A DNA stretch of 64,000 nt from Leucobacter sp. UCMA 4100. Lineage in GTDB: Bacteria; Actinomycetota; Actinomycetes; Actinomycetales; Microbacteriaceae. The DNA lies in NCBI RefSeq assembly GCF_027853335.1, contig NZ_JAFEUS010000002.1, positions 1,100,514-1,164,513 of the forward strand. Direction: 5' to 3'. The first letter of the stretch is position 1. Every line of letters starts with the position of its first letter. The translations under genes and the position numbers were made by a program. Under the pieces are notes generated by a model. That model was given only the letters and a program-made list of their open reading frames with translations. It was not told where the DNA came from and searched no databases. Shown here one piece after another: positions 34,816-44,065 of the stretch.

Positions 34816-35727
34816 CTATGCTCCCGGTTCTTCGGCACCCTCGCGAATCACGTTGATGATGCCTGAGAAGTCGGTCGTGGCGCCATCGCCCTCGGCATAC
34901 GCCGCATAGATGCGCTCTGCGTGCAGCCCGAGAGCCGCCTGCATACCCGTTGTCTCAATTGCGTGGCGTGCGAGACCCAGATCTTTGGCCATGAGCGCGC
35001 CGCTAAAACCAGGCTGGTAGTCGCGGTTCGCCGGCGAAGTCGGGACAGGCCCCGGCACCGGGCAGTTCGTCGTGAGCGCCCAGCACTGGCCTGAAGCATT
35101 CGCCGCCACGTCATACAGTGCCTCGTGGCTCAGACCCAGCTGCTCGCCGAGCACGAAAGCCTCGGCGACGGCAATCTGCGAGATGCCGAGAATCATGTTG
35201 TTGCACACCTTCGCGGCCTGGCCGAGCCCCGACGATCCGCAGTGCACAATGCGTTTGCCCATGACCTCCAGGAGGGGAAGCGCCTCGCTAAAGTCGCCCT
35301 GTTCGCCGCCCACCATGAAGGCGAGCGTTGCCTGCTCGGCCCCAACGACGCCGCCAGAAACCGGCGCATCGAGGGCACGGTGGCCCGCCTCGCGCACCGC
35401 ATCGGCGGCCTGGCGCGACTCTTCGACCGAGATTGTCGAGCAGTCAAGAAAGAGCGTGCCGGGCTTTGCCTCTGAAAGAAGCCCCGGGGCCGCTGCGCTG
35501 CCGTAGACCGCGAGCACATGCTTGCCTGCCGGCAGCATCGTGATCACGATATCGGCTTCGCGGGTCGCCTGCTCTGCCGAGTCAGCAATTTCGACCCCGC
35601 GATCACGAGCAGCGTCGCGCAGTTCGGCAACGAGGTCGAAGCCGAGCACTCGATGCCCGGCACCGGCGAGGTTCGCGGCCATGGGCGCGCCCATGTGCCC
35701 CAGCCCTACAAAAGCGATCGTGGTCAT
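34816..35727 (-). CDS. mmsB: 3-hydroxyisobutyrate dehydrogenase
   Basis: Oxidises 3-hydroxyisobutyrate to methylmalonate semialdehyde in valine degradation. The 303 residues show AFVGLGHMGAPMAANLAGAG (NAD site), DAPVSGGVVGAEQATL, and the catalytic Lys in GLGQAAKVCNNM. The ATG at 35727 overlaps the acyl-CoA dehydrogenase stop by ATGA and has AAAGGAG 8 nt upstream; an ATG six bases earlier is too close to that site. It ends the mmsA-acyl-CoA dehydrogenase-mmsB operon. Confidence 0.92.
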   Translation of the reverse strand: MTTIAFVGLGHMGAPMAANLAGAGHRVLGFDLVAELRDAARDRGVEIADSAEQATREADIVITMLPAGKHVLAVYGSAAAPGLLSEAKPGTLFLDCSTISVEESRQAADAVREAGHRALDAPVSGGVVGAEQATLAFMVGGEQGDFSEALPLLEVMGKRIVHCGSSGLGQAAKVCNNMILGISQIAVAEAFVLGEQLGLSHEALYDVAANASGQCWALTTNCPVPGPVPTSPANRDYQPGFSGALMAKDLGLARHAIETTGMQAALGLHAERIYAAYAEGDGATTDFSGIINVIREGAEEPGA

Positions 35728-36893
35728 GCGCATTGCTCCTTTCGTTTGCCCGCCAGCATGCTCTTGCCAACGATGGTGTTCATGATTTCGTTCGTTCCCT
35801 CGAGAATCTGGTGCACCCTGAGGTCGCGCACGACGCGCTCGATGCCGTACTCCTGCAGGTAGCCGTAGCCGCCGTGCAGTTGCAGCGCGCTGTTCGCCAC
35901 CTCGAAGCAGGCATCAGTCGCGAAGCGCTTCGCCATGGCGCAGGCCACCGCAACCTCCGGATGATCATGATCCATGTAGGCCGCCGCCCGCTGCAGCATC
36001 GCACGCGAAGCCTGCAGCTTCGTCTCCATGTCAGCGAGCACAAACACCACCGACTGCAGCTCTGAGAGCGGGGCACCGAAGGCCTCGCGCTCCTGCACGT
36101 AGGTCAGCGCACGGTCGACCGCCCACTGTGCACCGCCGAGCGAGCAGGCCGCAATGTTGATGCGGCCGCCATTGAGGCCGCGCATGGCGAAGGTAAAGCC
36201 CTCGCCCTCCTGGCCCAGAAGGTTTGCCGCTGGAACCCGAACGTCTTCAAAAATGACCTGCCTGGTCGGCTGCGCGTTCCACCCCATCTTGCGTTCGTTC
36301 GGGCCGAACGAGAGGCCCTCGCTCCCTGCCGGAACGATAAACGCGCTCACGCCCTTTGGCCCGGGACCTCCGGTGCGGGCCATGACGAGGTACACCTGCG
36401 TCGACCCGGCACCCGAGATGAACTGCTTCGTACCGTTGAGCACGTAGTGATCGCCGTCACGCACCGCCGAGGTCGCCAATGCAGCCGCATCAGAGCCCGC
36501 GCCGGGCTCAGTCAGGCAGTAACTGCAGAGGTCGGTCATCTCGACGATGCCGGGTAGCCACTGTGCCCGCTGCTCGGCGTTGCCGAACGTGTCGATCATC
36601 CACGCCACCATATTGTGAATCGAGATGTAGGCGGCAACCGCGATGTCGCCCTTCGCGAGCTCCTCAAAAATGGCGATTGCGTCACTGCGAGTGAGGCCTA
36701 TGCCGTACTCATCAGAAACATAGAGGCCACCGAGGCCAAGCTCACCCGCCTGCCTCAGAGTGTCAACGGGAAAGATTTTTTCGGCGTCTCGCTCGCTCGC
36801 GTAGGGCACGAGCTCTGCCTGGGTGAAGTCGCGCACCGCGTCGATGATCGCGTTGCGCTCTTCATTGTCGCCCGGGGTTTGCGTCCAATGCAT
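35724..36893 (-). CDS. Acyl-CoA dehydrogenase, probably isobutyryl-CoA dehydrogenase
   Basis: A 389-residue flavoprotein that introduces a double bond into a short acyl-CoA and passes electrons to ETF. Landmarks are YCLTEPGAGSDAAAL and FISGAGSTQVYLVMARTG (FAD site), RVPAANLLGQEGEGF, HGGYGYLQEYGIERVVRDLR, and the catalytic Glu in ILEGTNEIM. Isobutyryl-CoA as substrate is inferred from its position between mmsA and mmsB. The start has AGGGGAC about 8 nt upstream. Confidence 0.9.
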   Translation of the reverse strand: MHWTQTPGDNEERNAIIDAVRDFTQAELVPYASERDAEKIFPVDTLRQAGELGLGGLYVSDEYGIGLTRSDAIAIFEELAKGDIAVAAYISIHNMVAWMIDTFGNAEQRAQWLPGIVEMTDLCSYCLTEPGAGSDAAALATSAVRDGDHYVLNGTKQFISGAGSTQVYLVMARTGGPGPKGVSAFIVPAGSEGLSFGPNERKMGWNAQPTRQVIFEDVRVPAANLLGQEGEGFTFAMRGLNGGRINIAACSLGGAQWAVDRALTYVQEREAFGAPLSELQSVVFVLADMETKLQASRAMLQRAAAYMDHDHPEVAVACAMAKRFATDACFEVANSALQLHGGYGYLQEYGIERVVRDLRVHQILEGTNEIMNTIVGKSMLAGKRKEQCA

Positions 36894-36905
36894 GGCACGG
36901 TCCCC

Positions 36906-38423
36906 TTAATCCATCGTCGGCATGACGAAACTTGCGCCACCCGAGGCTTGTTCTTTGGCACCCGATGGCCAGCGGCTCGTGACGGTCTTAGTCTTCGTGT
37001 AGAAGCGGAAGCCGTCGGTGCCGTGCTGATTCAAGTCGCCAAAGCCAGACTTCTTCCACCCGCCAAAGGTGTAGTAGGCGATCGGCACCGGAATCGGCAC
37101 GTTCACGCCAACCATGCCCACGTTGACTCGGGCGCTGAAGTCGCGCGCCGTGTCGCCGTCGCGGGTAAAGATCGCCACACCGTTGCCGTACTCGTGGTCG
37201 GTCGCGAGCGCGAGCGCCTCTTCGTAGTCACCGGCGCGCACAACCGCGAGCACGGGGCCGAAGATCTCTTCGCGGTAAATCGCCATGTCGCGAGTGACCC
37301 CGTCAAACAGCGTAGGCCCAAGGTAGAAGCCGTTCTCGTAGCCCTCGAGCGTGAAGCCGCGCCCGTCGACCACGAGTGACGCGCCCTCATCGATGCCCTG
37401 CTGAATGTAGCCCTCGACGCGCTCTTTCGCCTGACTCGTGACGAGCGGGCCGTAGTCGGCGCCCTCGTCAAACGAGTGCCCCACCTTGAGCTCGGCCACA
37501 CGCTCGGTCAGCTTCGCAACGAGCGCGTTCGCGGTCTCTTCGCCGACCGGAACAGCGACCGAGATCGCCATGCAGCGCTCACCCGCCGATCCGTAGCCAG
37601 CGCCGAGCAGCGCATCGACGGCGTCGTCGAGATCGGCATCGGGCATGATAATGAGGTGGTTCTTCGCGCCGCCGAAGCACTGCGCACGCTTGCCGTTTGC
37701 CGCCGCGCGCTCGTAAATGTACTGCGCAATGGGGGTCGATCCGACAAAGCCAATCGCCTGCACACGCTCGTCGTCGAGCAAAACGTCAACGGCTTCTTTG
37801 TCGCCGTTGACGACGGTGAAGATGCCGTCTGGCAGGCCCGCCTCTTTCCAGAGTTCTGCGAGACGCAGCGGAACCGAGGGGTCACGCTCTGATGGCTTCA
37901 GGATAAAGGCGTTGCCCGCCGCAATGGCCGGCCCACACTTCCACAGGGGAATCATCGCGGGAAAGTTAAAGGGAGTAATGCCGGCAACAACACCGAGCGG
38001 CTGCCGCATCGAGAACACATCGATGCCGGTGCCCGCGGCCGAGCTGTACTCGCCCTTCAAGAGATGCGGTGCGCCGATCGAAAACTCGATGACCTCGGCT
38101 CCACGCTGAATATCACCCATCGAGTCAGCGACCGTCTTACCATGCTCACGCGAGAGGGTTCGAGCGAGCTCGGGGCTCTCAGCATTCAGCAGCTGCAAGA
38201 ACTTCATGAACACTCGGGCACGCTTCTGCGGGTTGGTCGCTGCCCAACCGGGCTGCGCGGCCTCGGCCGTCGCGATTGCCCGCTCGACCTCCTGCTTACT
38301 CGCGAGCGGCACACGGGCCTGCACCTCACCGGTGCTCGGGTTCCAGACGTCGCTGAATCGGCCTGATGAGCCAAACACGTGCGCGCCCTGAATGAAGTGA
38401 GTGAGTTCGGGTAGATCAGTCAC
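36906..38423 (-). CDS. mmsA: CoA-acylating methylmalonate-semialdehyde dehydrogenase
   Basis: Converts methylmalonate semialdehyde to propionyl-CoA with NAD and CoA. The 505 residues match the MmsA family: RQPLGVVAGITPFNFPAMIPLW, FVGSTPIAQYIYERAAANGKR, and the catalytic Cys in GSAGERCMAIS. The C-terminus has PIPVPIAYYTFGGWK. The GTG start at 38423 has AAAGGAG 5 nt upstream. It heads the valine operon; its product can feed the 2-methylcitrate operon at 58-62 kb. A palindrome overlaps its likely -10 box. Confidence 0.93.
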   Translation of the reverse strand: MTDLPELTHFIQGAHVFGSSGRFSDVWNPSTGEVQARVPLASKQEVERAIATAEAAQPGWAATNPQKRARVFMKFLQLLNAESPELARTLSREHGKTVADSMGDIQRGAEVIEFSIGAPHLLKGEYSSAAGTGIDVFSMRQPLGVVAGITPFNFPAMIPLWKCGPAIAAGNAFILKPSERDPSVPLRLAELWKEAGLPDGIFTVVNGDKEAVDVLLDDERVQAIGFVGSTPIAQYIYERAAANGKRAQCFGGAKNHLIIMPDADLDDAVDALLGAGYGSAGERCMAISVAVPVGEETANALVAKLTERVAELKVGHSFDEGADYGPLVTSQAKERVEGYIQQGIDEGASLVVDGRGFTLEGYENGFYLGPTLFDGVTRDMAIYREEIFGPVLAVVRAGDYEEALALATDHEYGNGVAIFTRDGDTARDFSARVNVGMVGVNVPIPVPIAYYTFGGWKKSGFGDLNQHGTDGFRFYTKTKTVTSRWPSGAKEQASGGASFVMPTMD

Positions 38424-38462
38424 GGTACTCCTTTTATGTCATCGTCGACAACAACTCGAAAG

Positions 38463-38480
38463 TAGTTGGGGTTCCAACTA
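38463..38480 (-). promoter_or_regulatory. Operator-like palindrome over the mmsA -10 box
   Basis: TAGTTGG (38463-38469) and CCAACTA (38474-38480) are perfect inverted arms around a 4-nt centre. On the minus strand a TATAGT -10 box (38477-38482) overlaps one arm, with CTGTCA 18 nt further upstream as a possible -35. A repressor bound here would block the mmsA promoter. Confidence 0.5.
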
Positions 38481-38520
38481 TATCGGTTGTGGGCCAATAA
38501 TGACAGGTATGGAATCTCGC

Positions 38521-39804
38521 CTACTCATTCACTGGCTGAGAGCCGCCCTCTCTCGATTCAAGAGCCAGCTCCCCCACAAGCATCCGCTTTGCGACTTCGC
38601 TCAGCATGTCCAAGCCGGCAAGAAGGTCTTCGTCTCTGGTGTATTCAGCAACGTTGTGCGAAATACCCTCCACACTCGGCACAAAAAGCATCACGGTTGG
38701 GGCAATATCTTTCATATTCGTTGAGTCATGCCCGGCAATTGTAAACACACGATCATGCGTAAATCCCAGTTCCTCCACAACACTCTGCGCAAGCGCCACC
38801 CCTTCTTCCTGATAAGGATTTTGCGCCCATGAATGTTCTGCGATGATCGACATCTGCGTTCTCGTCGACTCGCAGATCAACTCACTCCCCGTTATGAGCT
38901 TTTGCACTGCTTGCTCAAGCACTTGCGTCGAGGGAGAGCGCAAATCAAGCAAGATTGTAGCTTCACTCGCAACAACGACAGGCGAGTTTGGGTAAACCTG
39001 AATTTCCCCGACAGCAGTATGGAGTTGCCCAGGCTTGAACAGAGAGGTCACATCATGCGCAGCAACGATCATCTGTGCGGCAGCGAGCAACGCGTCTTTC
39101 CGGTCTTCCATGAGCGTTGAACCGCTATGGGCCTGCTGCCCCGAAAACCGGAGTTCAAATTTGTGAGCAGCCCATGTTGCATGAACGAGCCCAATCGTCA
39201 CGCCTTTTTCGTCCATGTCGCGCCCTTGCTCAACATGAATTTCGGCATAACTTGACACTGGCAATGCCTCGAAACTACCTCTCTCACCAAGAGCGTCTAA
39301 GGCTTCACGCACCGTGCATCCTGAGCTGTCACGACTTTTCAGCGCATCTTCGAGCTCCATCTTGCCCGTAAACACCGAGCTCCCCATCAAGGAAGGTTTA
39401 AAACGAGAGCCTTCCTCATTAAACCAATTCACAACCGCAATATTCTTCGTCGGCTGCAGTGACAAGGTTTGAGCATCAGCAATTGCGCGTTTCGCGGCAA
39501 AGGCAGCAGCTAAAACACCATATGCACCATCAAATCGACCTGCTGTAGGTTGGGAGTCGAGATGCGACCCCATGAGCACGTAAGGCTGCCCCGGATGAAA
39601 TTCATACAGTGCAAAAAGATTTCCTATTGCGTCTCGTTCAACTCGAAAACCCCAGCTCCTCATCAATGTTTCAAACCATTCACGTTGTTGACCGTCTGCA
39701 GCACTCGCGGCTTCCCGATGCACCCCTAAGGTCCCTGAAACGGCCCCGAATTGCGAGAGCTCTTCCCATTTTTCTAGAAAGCTCATCCCTGATGCCTCGT
39801 TCAT
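38521..39804 (-). CDS. M20-family Zn hydrolase (carbamoylase / allantoate amidohydrolase type)
   Basis: A 427-residue member of the AmaB/HyuC/AllC group, which cleaves ureido or N-carbamoyl groups to free amine, CO2 and ammonia. Metal and catalytic residues are visible: GSHLDSQPTAGRFDGAYG, the Glu pair in NWFNEEGSRF, HVEQG, and the late His in IAGHDSTNM. The dimerisation lid lies between. The ATG at 39804 has AGGAG 5 nt upstream. It is the last gene of the operon with an AruI-like decarboxylase and a guanidino-modifying enzyme. Codon third positions are less G/C-rich than in flanking core genes. Confidence 0.83.
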   Translation of the reverse strand: MNEASGMSFLEKWEELSQFGAVSGTLGVHREAASAADGQQREWFETLMRSWGFRVERDAIGNLFALYEFHPGQPYVLMGSHLDSQPTAGRFDGAYGVLAAAFAAKRAIADAQTLSLQPTKNIAVVNWFNEEGSRFKPSLMGSSVFTGKMELEDALKSRDSSGCTVREALDALGERGSFEALPVSSYAEIHVEQGRDMDEKGVTIGLVHATWAAHKFELRFSGQQAHSGSTLMEDRKDALLAAAQMIVAAHDVTSLFKPGQLHTAVGEIQVYPNSPVVVASEATILLDLRSPSTQVLEQAVQKLITGSELICESTRTQMSIIAEHSWAQNPYQEEGVALAQSVVEELGFTHDRVFTIAGHDSTNMKDIAPTVMLFVPSVEGISHNVAEYTRDEDLLAGLDMLSEVAKRMLVGELALESREGGSQPVNE

Positions 39805-39838
39805 TTTTCTCCTATCGCATTCGAGCAACGGACAGCTT

Positions 39839-41458
39839 TCACTGTCTCCATGCCTGACTCATAAAGTTGTTCATTCCGAGGTGGATCAGAGTGGGTGCAG
39901 TACGTTCAAACGCTAAGGCCACTGCGCTTTGAAGCTCTTCCGGGGTCATCACTGTTTCTGCATGACACCCAAAGCCCTTTGCCAAGGCCCCATAGTCTGG
40001 CTGCTTTAAAGACACGGCATATGGTTCGATCCCGGCGCTCAACATGTTCTGTTCAATTTCTGCATAACCGCCGTTATCGAGAACAACAACAGGGAGTCCA
40101 AGATGTTGCTCGCTAGCGGTGGCAAGTTCTTGAATACTGAACATGAGTGCACCATCGCCGAGTAAGCTCACGACCCGCGTGGCAGGATTAGCAATCTTTG
40201 CTCCGATGGCCGCTGGTAGCCCATACCCCAAAGTCGCGTAGCCATCAGTAGTAATAAACCGTTCTGAGCCTCTCATACACGCCGCAAGTACCGTCCCTTG
40301 CCAAGAGACCTGGGAACTATCGCCCGTCAGAATCACTGAACCGCTTCCAGCATCGCTTCGAGCTGCGGTAAGTACTCTTTCATGGAGCACGGCCCAAGTT
40401 GCCAAAGCTTCATTCTTCGAATTTGCTGCTTCACCCTGAAGCTGCTTCAGCCACGATTCACGCGGGGCAACGAGCTCGGAGGTGCGTATCTCAAGTAACT
40501 GCCGCAAGAAATCACCAGTATCTGCTAACACCGGAACAGTCGCAGGAACATGCTTGTTGAGCTGTTTTCGGTCAAGGTCGCAACGGATCACAACCGCCTC
40601 GGCGCTCAGCTCTGAGTTACGCAGCTCTGTCCCGAGAGCAAGGATCACGTCAGCACGCGCAAAGGGCGCAAACCCCTGAGAACCACCGGCTAGTGCCCCA
40701 ATACTCAGACGGTGCTCCTCGTCGATCGCAGCTTTGCCCTGAACCGTGGTGATAACAGGCACCTCGTACCTCTCAGCAAAGCGCTGAAGGTCCTCCCCAG
40801 CAGAGTGTGAACCGCCACCAGCAACAATAAGAGGTCTCTCAGCATTACGAATAAGTGAAAGAGTTTGATGAAGTGCTTTTGACGCTGGGCCCACTTCGGG
40901 CTTTCGCCATGGCAAAGGTTCTGTCCCAGAGGTTATTTGCTCGATACGGTCGGTCGGTATTTCAAGATGGTATGCTCGCCGGCGACCAGCCTTAAAGTGC
41001 AGAAAAATATTGTTTATTGCAGTTTCAACCGCCTCACGGTTTTCTGCTCGAATACTCTCTTCAGCGAAATTATTAATCCCAGAACGTTGGTCCTTTGTTT
41101 CGTGCAAGAAACCAAGCTCAAGCCTTTCCGCACCGGACGGAACTCCTGGAGAGATCACGAGCAGGGGAACGCTGTCAGCGTAGGCATTGGCGATACCAGT
41201 GATACAGTTCGTTACTCCTGGTCCGCTGGTCGCGATAACAACTCCAGGTCGCCCAGAACTTTTTGCGTATCCGTCGGCGGCATAAACAGCCCCCTGCTCG
41301 TGCCTCGTGAGAACGTGCGAGATGCCACACTGCGCAAGCCCTCGATAAATTTCGATGTTATGAGTGCCAGGTATCCCAAAAACAGTGCGCACACCGTGAG
41401 CATATAAACACGCTGCTATGAAAGATCCAAGACTCTCTTCGCGTTCAGCGATTGACAT
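39839..41458 (-). CDS. ThDP-dependent decarboxylase, AruI-like (acetolactate-synthase superfamily)
   Basis: A 539-residue ThDP enzyme in the usual Pyr-central-PP order. The catalytic Glu lies in TRHEQGAVYAADGYA, the central domain includes LIVAGGGSHSAGED, and the ThDP/Mg site is LLGDGALMFSIQELATA with the downstream DNGGY. Features such as FGIPGTHNIEIYRGL, RHEQG and the HETKDQ region resemble AruI, the 5-guanidino-2-oxopentanoate decarboxylase of the arginine transaminase route, more than true acetolactate synthase. That specificity is inferred and is supported by the adjacent guanidino-modifying gene. It is lower in G+C than core genes, like its operon neighbours. Confidence 0.75.
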   Translation of the reverse strand: MSIAEREESLGSFIAACLYAHGVRTVFGIPGTHNIEIYRGLAQCGISHVLTRHEQGAVYAADGYAKSSGRPGVVIATSGPGVTNCITGIANAYADSVPLLVISPGVPSGAERLELGFLHETKDQRSGINNFAEESIRAENREAVETAINNIFLHFKAGRRRAYHLEIPTDRIEQITSGTEPLPWRKPEVGPASKALHQTLSLIRNAERPLIVAGGGSHSAGEDLQRFAERYEVPVITTVQGKAAIDEEHRLSIGALAGGSQGFAPFARADVILALGTELRNSELSAEAVVIRCDLDRKQLNKHVPATVPVLADTGDFLRQLLEIRTSELVAPRESWLKQLQGEAANSKNEALATWAVLHERVLTAARSDAGSGSVILTGDSSQVSWQGTVLAACMRGSERFITTDGYATLGYGLPAAIGAKIANPATRVVSLLGDGALMFSIQELATASEQHLGLPVVVLDNGGYAEIEQNMLSAGIEPYAVSLKQPDYGALAKGFGCHAETVMTPEELQSAVALAFERTAPTLIHLGMNNFMSQAWRQ

Positions 41459-41497
41459 CTCTACGTTCTCCTTAAACTTCCCTAGCTCAGCCGCGAG

Positions 41498-42499
41498 CTA
41501 GTTCCAATCACGAATGAGTTCAGTAGTCGAGCAATGAATATTGCCGCCATTGTTAATGATTTCTTCGTAATCGATGAGCGTCACTTCGAACCCTCGGTTA
41601 CGCAACATTGCCGCCGTATTCGGGTAAATCGAAGCCATGATGAGGCGCCCAGGTTCCACCATGAGTGAATTACACGAGTTCTGCTCGTCAACATGGGGAT
41701 GAATAATCTCGAACCCATGCTGCTCAAGCTTCGCGAGGTACTCATACGGCAGGCGATGAGGGTTTGCCATCACTGTTTTCTCGTCCAGCACCATGAACTG
41801 TCCGTCAGTGTGAATGGTATATCCGGGAAGTGGGACACGAATAAGCTCAATTCCTAGCGGCATCAACAAGCGTTCCAGCTGATCAGCACCTTCTTCGTTA
41901 CAGCGAATAGAGGTACCGTAAGCAGCAAGATCCTTTCTCAGCATGTGGAACGACCCGCCCTCGACCAGACCTGAACCCGTAATAGTTCCAAGAATCGGCA
42001 TGCCGAGCGCTGCTACAGCCTGCGTCATGCTGGCTTCTTCTCCTCTACGCATACGAGGCGCCAAACGAGTGATAATTGCACCGCCTGGAACAGTAATAAT
42101 AGGGTCTCGCGTATAGACTGACTTCGTAAATGTTGAAGGCAAATCCGGCGCAAATACAACATTGACGCCTTCAGCTTTCAGAGCTTCCACGAGCTGGTTA
42201 TGCTCGTCATACACTTTCTCCATATCAGGTGGAGTCTGTCGCTTGTAATACCAGTTACGTTCAGGGTCAACGAGCGCTTGAGCTTCTTCGCTCCAGCAGT
42301 CCTCACGAATGTCGGCCATTCCAATATTTGGCTTACGCACAATGGCCATCCGCAACTTGCTGGTTTCATCCGCTCGCCCCCACCGATGCCCCCAGTTCGC
42401 TTCAAGCTCATCTACTTCACTGAACACCGGCTCAGCCTCTGGGCCGAGCAGCTTGTGAAAGTAGTTTTCTGCAGGACCATAAAAGTCTCCGCTTGTCAT
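41498..42499 (-). CDS. Guanidino-group-modifying enzyme (deiminase/amidinotransferase superfamily)
   Basis: A 333-residue GME-fold protein. The catalytic set is recognisable: acidic residue in GLVEGGSFHML, His in TIHTDGQFMVLDE, and nucleophile Cys in GGNIHCSTTELIRD at the C-terminus. Superfamily members hydrolyse or transfer the amidino group of arginine-like compounds through a thiouronium intermediate (arginine deiminase, agmatine deiminase, dimethylargininase, amidinotransferases). It does not match standard ArcA closely, so the exact substrate is open. The ATG at 42499 has GAAAGGA about 6 nt upstream. It lies between an amino-acid transporter and the AruI-like decarboxylase. Confidence 0.8.
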   Translation of the reverse strand: MTSGDFYGPAENYFHKLLGPEAEPVFSEVDELEANWGHRWGRADETSKLRMAIVRKPNIGMADIREDCWSEEAQALVDPERNWYYKRQTPPDMEKVYDEHNQLVEALKAEGVNVVFAPDLPSTFTKSVYTRDPIITVPGGAIITRLAPRMRRGEEASMTQAVAALGMPILGTITGSGLVEGGSFHMLRKDLAAYGTSIRCNEEGADQLERLLMPLGIELIRVPLPGYTIHTDGQFMVLDEKTVMANPHRLPYEYLAKLEQHGFEIIHPHVDEQNSCNSLMVEPGRLIMASIYPNTAAMLRNRGFEVTLIDYEEIINNGGNIHCSTTELIRDWN

Positions 42500-42561
42500 G
42501 GGTTTTCCTTTCTTTTTGTGCACACTCGAATCAGGCCATCGGCCTATGAGTGAGTTCTTGG

Positions 42562-43335
42562 CTACAAAACGTGTTGTAAGAATGCGTGAGTCCGGCTGGA
42601 CGCCGCTTCAGAGAAAAAGTGTTGCGGCGTCGCGTCTTCGTGAACGCGGCCCGCGTCGAAGAGCAACACTCGATTCGCAACGTTACGAGCAAAACCCACT
42701 TCATGAGTGACCACGATCATGGTCATGCCTTCAGCAGCCAGATCTTCCATAACGTTTAAAACTTCACGAACGAGTTCAGGGTCAAGCGCCGACGTGGGCT
42801 CATCGAATAACATTATTTTTGGCTTAAGAACCAGGGCACGAGCAATTGCAACTCGCTGTTGCTGCCCTCCAGAGAGCTCACCCGGAAACTTGGTTGCAAA
42901 GCCGCCAAGGCCAACCCTTTCCAACATGGCTCGTGAGACTTCTCGGTTTTCCGCTTTAGTCCCACGCCGGTGAACCCCTAACGCAAGCTGAATGTTTTGC
43001 TCGACTGACATATGTGGGAACAAATTAAAATTTTGAAACACCATGCCCACAGTCGACCGGTCTTCAGCCAGTTGTCGCTCGCTTGCAGGTACCACATTGC
43101 CTCGTCGCTCACGCTGCCCGACAAGTTCACCCTCAAAATAGATACGACCGCTGTCGATCGGTTCAAGCAAAGCCAGGCTTCGCAGGAAAGTAGATTTTCC
43201 AGACCCTGAGGGGCCCAAGATCGCGGTAACTTCTCCCTCCGTTGTTTCAAAGGAAACATCATCGACAGCCGGCTTTTCATGATAGGTCTTAGTGATATTC
43301 TGCGCTGCTAACAGCTTCTGCCCAGCCCTAGACAT
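42562..43335 (-). CDS. Amino-acid ABC transporter ATPase
   Basis: A 257-residue GlnQ/HisP-type ATPase with Walker [11 protein letters not shown]-loop MVFQNFNLFPH, signature [13 protein letters not shown], Walker [15 protein letters not shown] and switch His in VVTHEVG. It overlaps the permease gene by 8 nt and follows the binding protein and permease in one operon. It should energise import of an amino acid or guanidino compound used by the downstream enzymes. Confidence 0.9.
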   Translation of the reverse strand: MSRAGQKLLAAQNITKTYHEKPAVDDVSFETTEGEVTAILGPSGSGKSTFLRSLALLEPIDSGRIYFEGELVGQRERRGNVVPASERQLAEDRSTVGMVFQNFNLFPHMSVEQNIQLALGVHRRGTKAENREVSRAMLERVGLGGFATKFPGELSGGQQQRVAIARALVLKPKIMLFDEPTSALDPELVREVLNVMEDLAAEGMTMIVVTHEVGFARNVANRVLLFDAGRVHEDATPQHFFSEAASSRTHAFLQHVL

Positions 43336-44065
43336 TTGACACCTCCAAAGATTCGGTTCGAGTAGTCACTTTCTTCAAACGCTTTGGGCTGCTCTTCCAT
43401 GAATATTTACGCTCTAATCTGCTCTGAGCCACCATGAAGAGAGACACCAAGACGAGGTAGTACAGCGCAGCGGCCGAATAGTATTCGGCAAAGCTAAAGG
43501 TTCGCGATACATCTTGCGCAGCCGTATATAGGAGTTCTTGCAAGGAAATAACCGATCCAAGACTCGTCATCTTGACCATATTGATGAACTGATTTCCTGT
43601 AGGAGGAATCGCCACCCGGACCATCTGCGGAATTTGGATGTGCCAAATCGTGCTCCAGGGTTTGAGACCAAGCGCTTTTCCAGCCTCGATCTGCCCAGGT
43701 GGGATCGCTGAGAGAGCTGAACGTAAAATCTCAGCCATAAGCGCGGTTTCGAGCAGGGTGAGTCCAAAGAAAGCCCCTAGATATGGCGTAAACCAGCCTT
43801 GTTTCAGAACGGGGAGGACTTGCGGCAATGCATTCCAGATCAGGATCAGAATGAGTAGTGCTGGAATTGCCCTGAACAGCCACACATACCCTGCACTGAG
43901 CAGACGAATTGCACGGTTCTTACTGTCCCTCCCGAGAGCTAGGAAAAAGCCAAGCACTGTCGCGACAGCTTGAACAATGACCGCTAATGAAATCGCAGTC
44001 ACCGCCCCAATGAGGTAACTCGTCGAGAAGAGCGCTTCAAAGAAGACCTGCGGATCAAAGGTCAT
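43328..44065 (-). CDS. Amino-acid ABC transporter permease
   Basis: A 245-residue single permease of the polar amino-acid type, with about five hydrophobic helices. The EAA loop is AEILRSALSAIPPGQIEAGKALGLK, and IPPTGNQFINMVKMTSLG is also typical. Only one permease gene is present, so the channel is probably a homodimer. It overlaps the binding-protein gene by four bases. Confidence 0.88.
   Translation of the reverse strand: MTFDPQVFFEALFSTSYLIGAVTAISLAVIVQAVATVLGFFLALGRDSKNRAIRLLSAGYVWLFRAIPALLILILIWNALPQVLPVLKQGWFTPYLGAFFGLTLLETALMAEILRSALSAIPPGQIEAGKALGLKPWSTIWHIQIPQMVRVAIPPTGNQFINMVKMTSLGSVISLQELLYTAAQDVSRTFSFAEYYSAAALYYLVLVSLFMVAQSRLERKYSWKSSPKRLKKVTTRTESLEVSNV

Noticed and set aside
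39839-41458. Plain acetolactate synthase
   Set aside because: No small regulatory subunit or branched-chain biosynthesis genes are nearby, and the N-terminal region and neighbours fit AruI-like decarboxylases better; specificity still needs assay.
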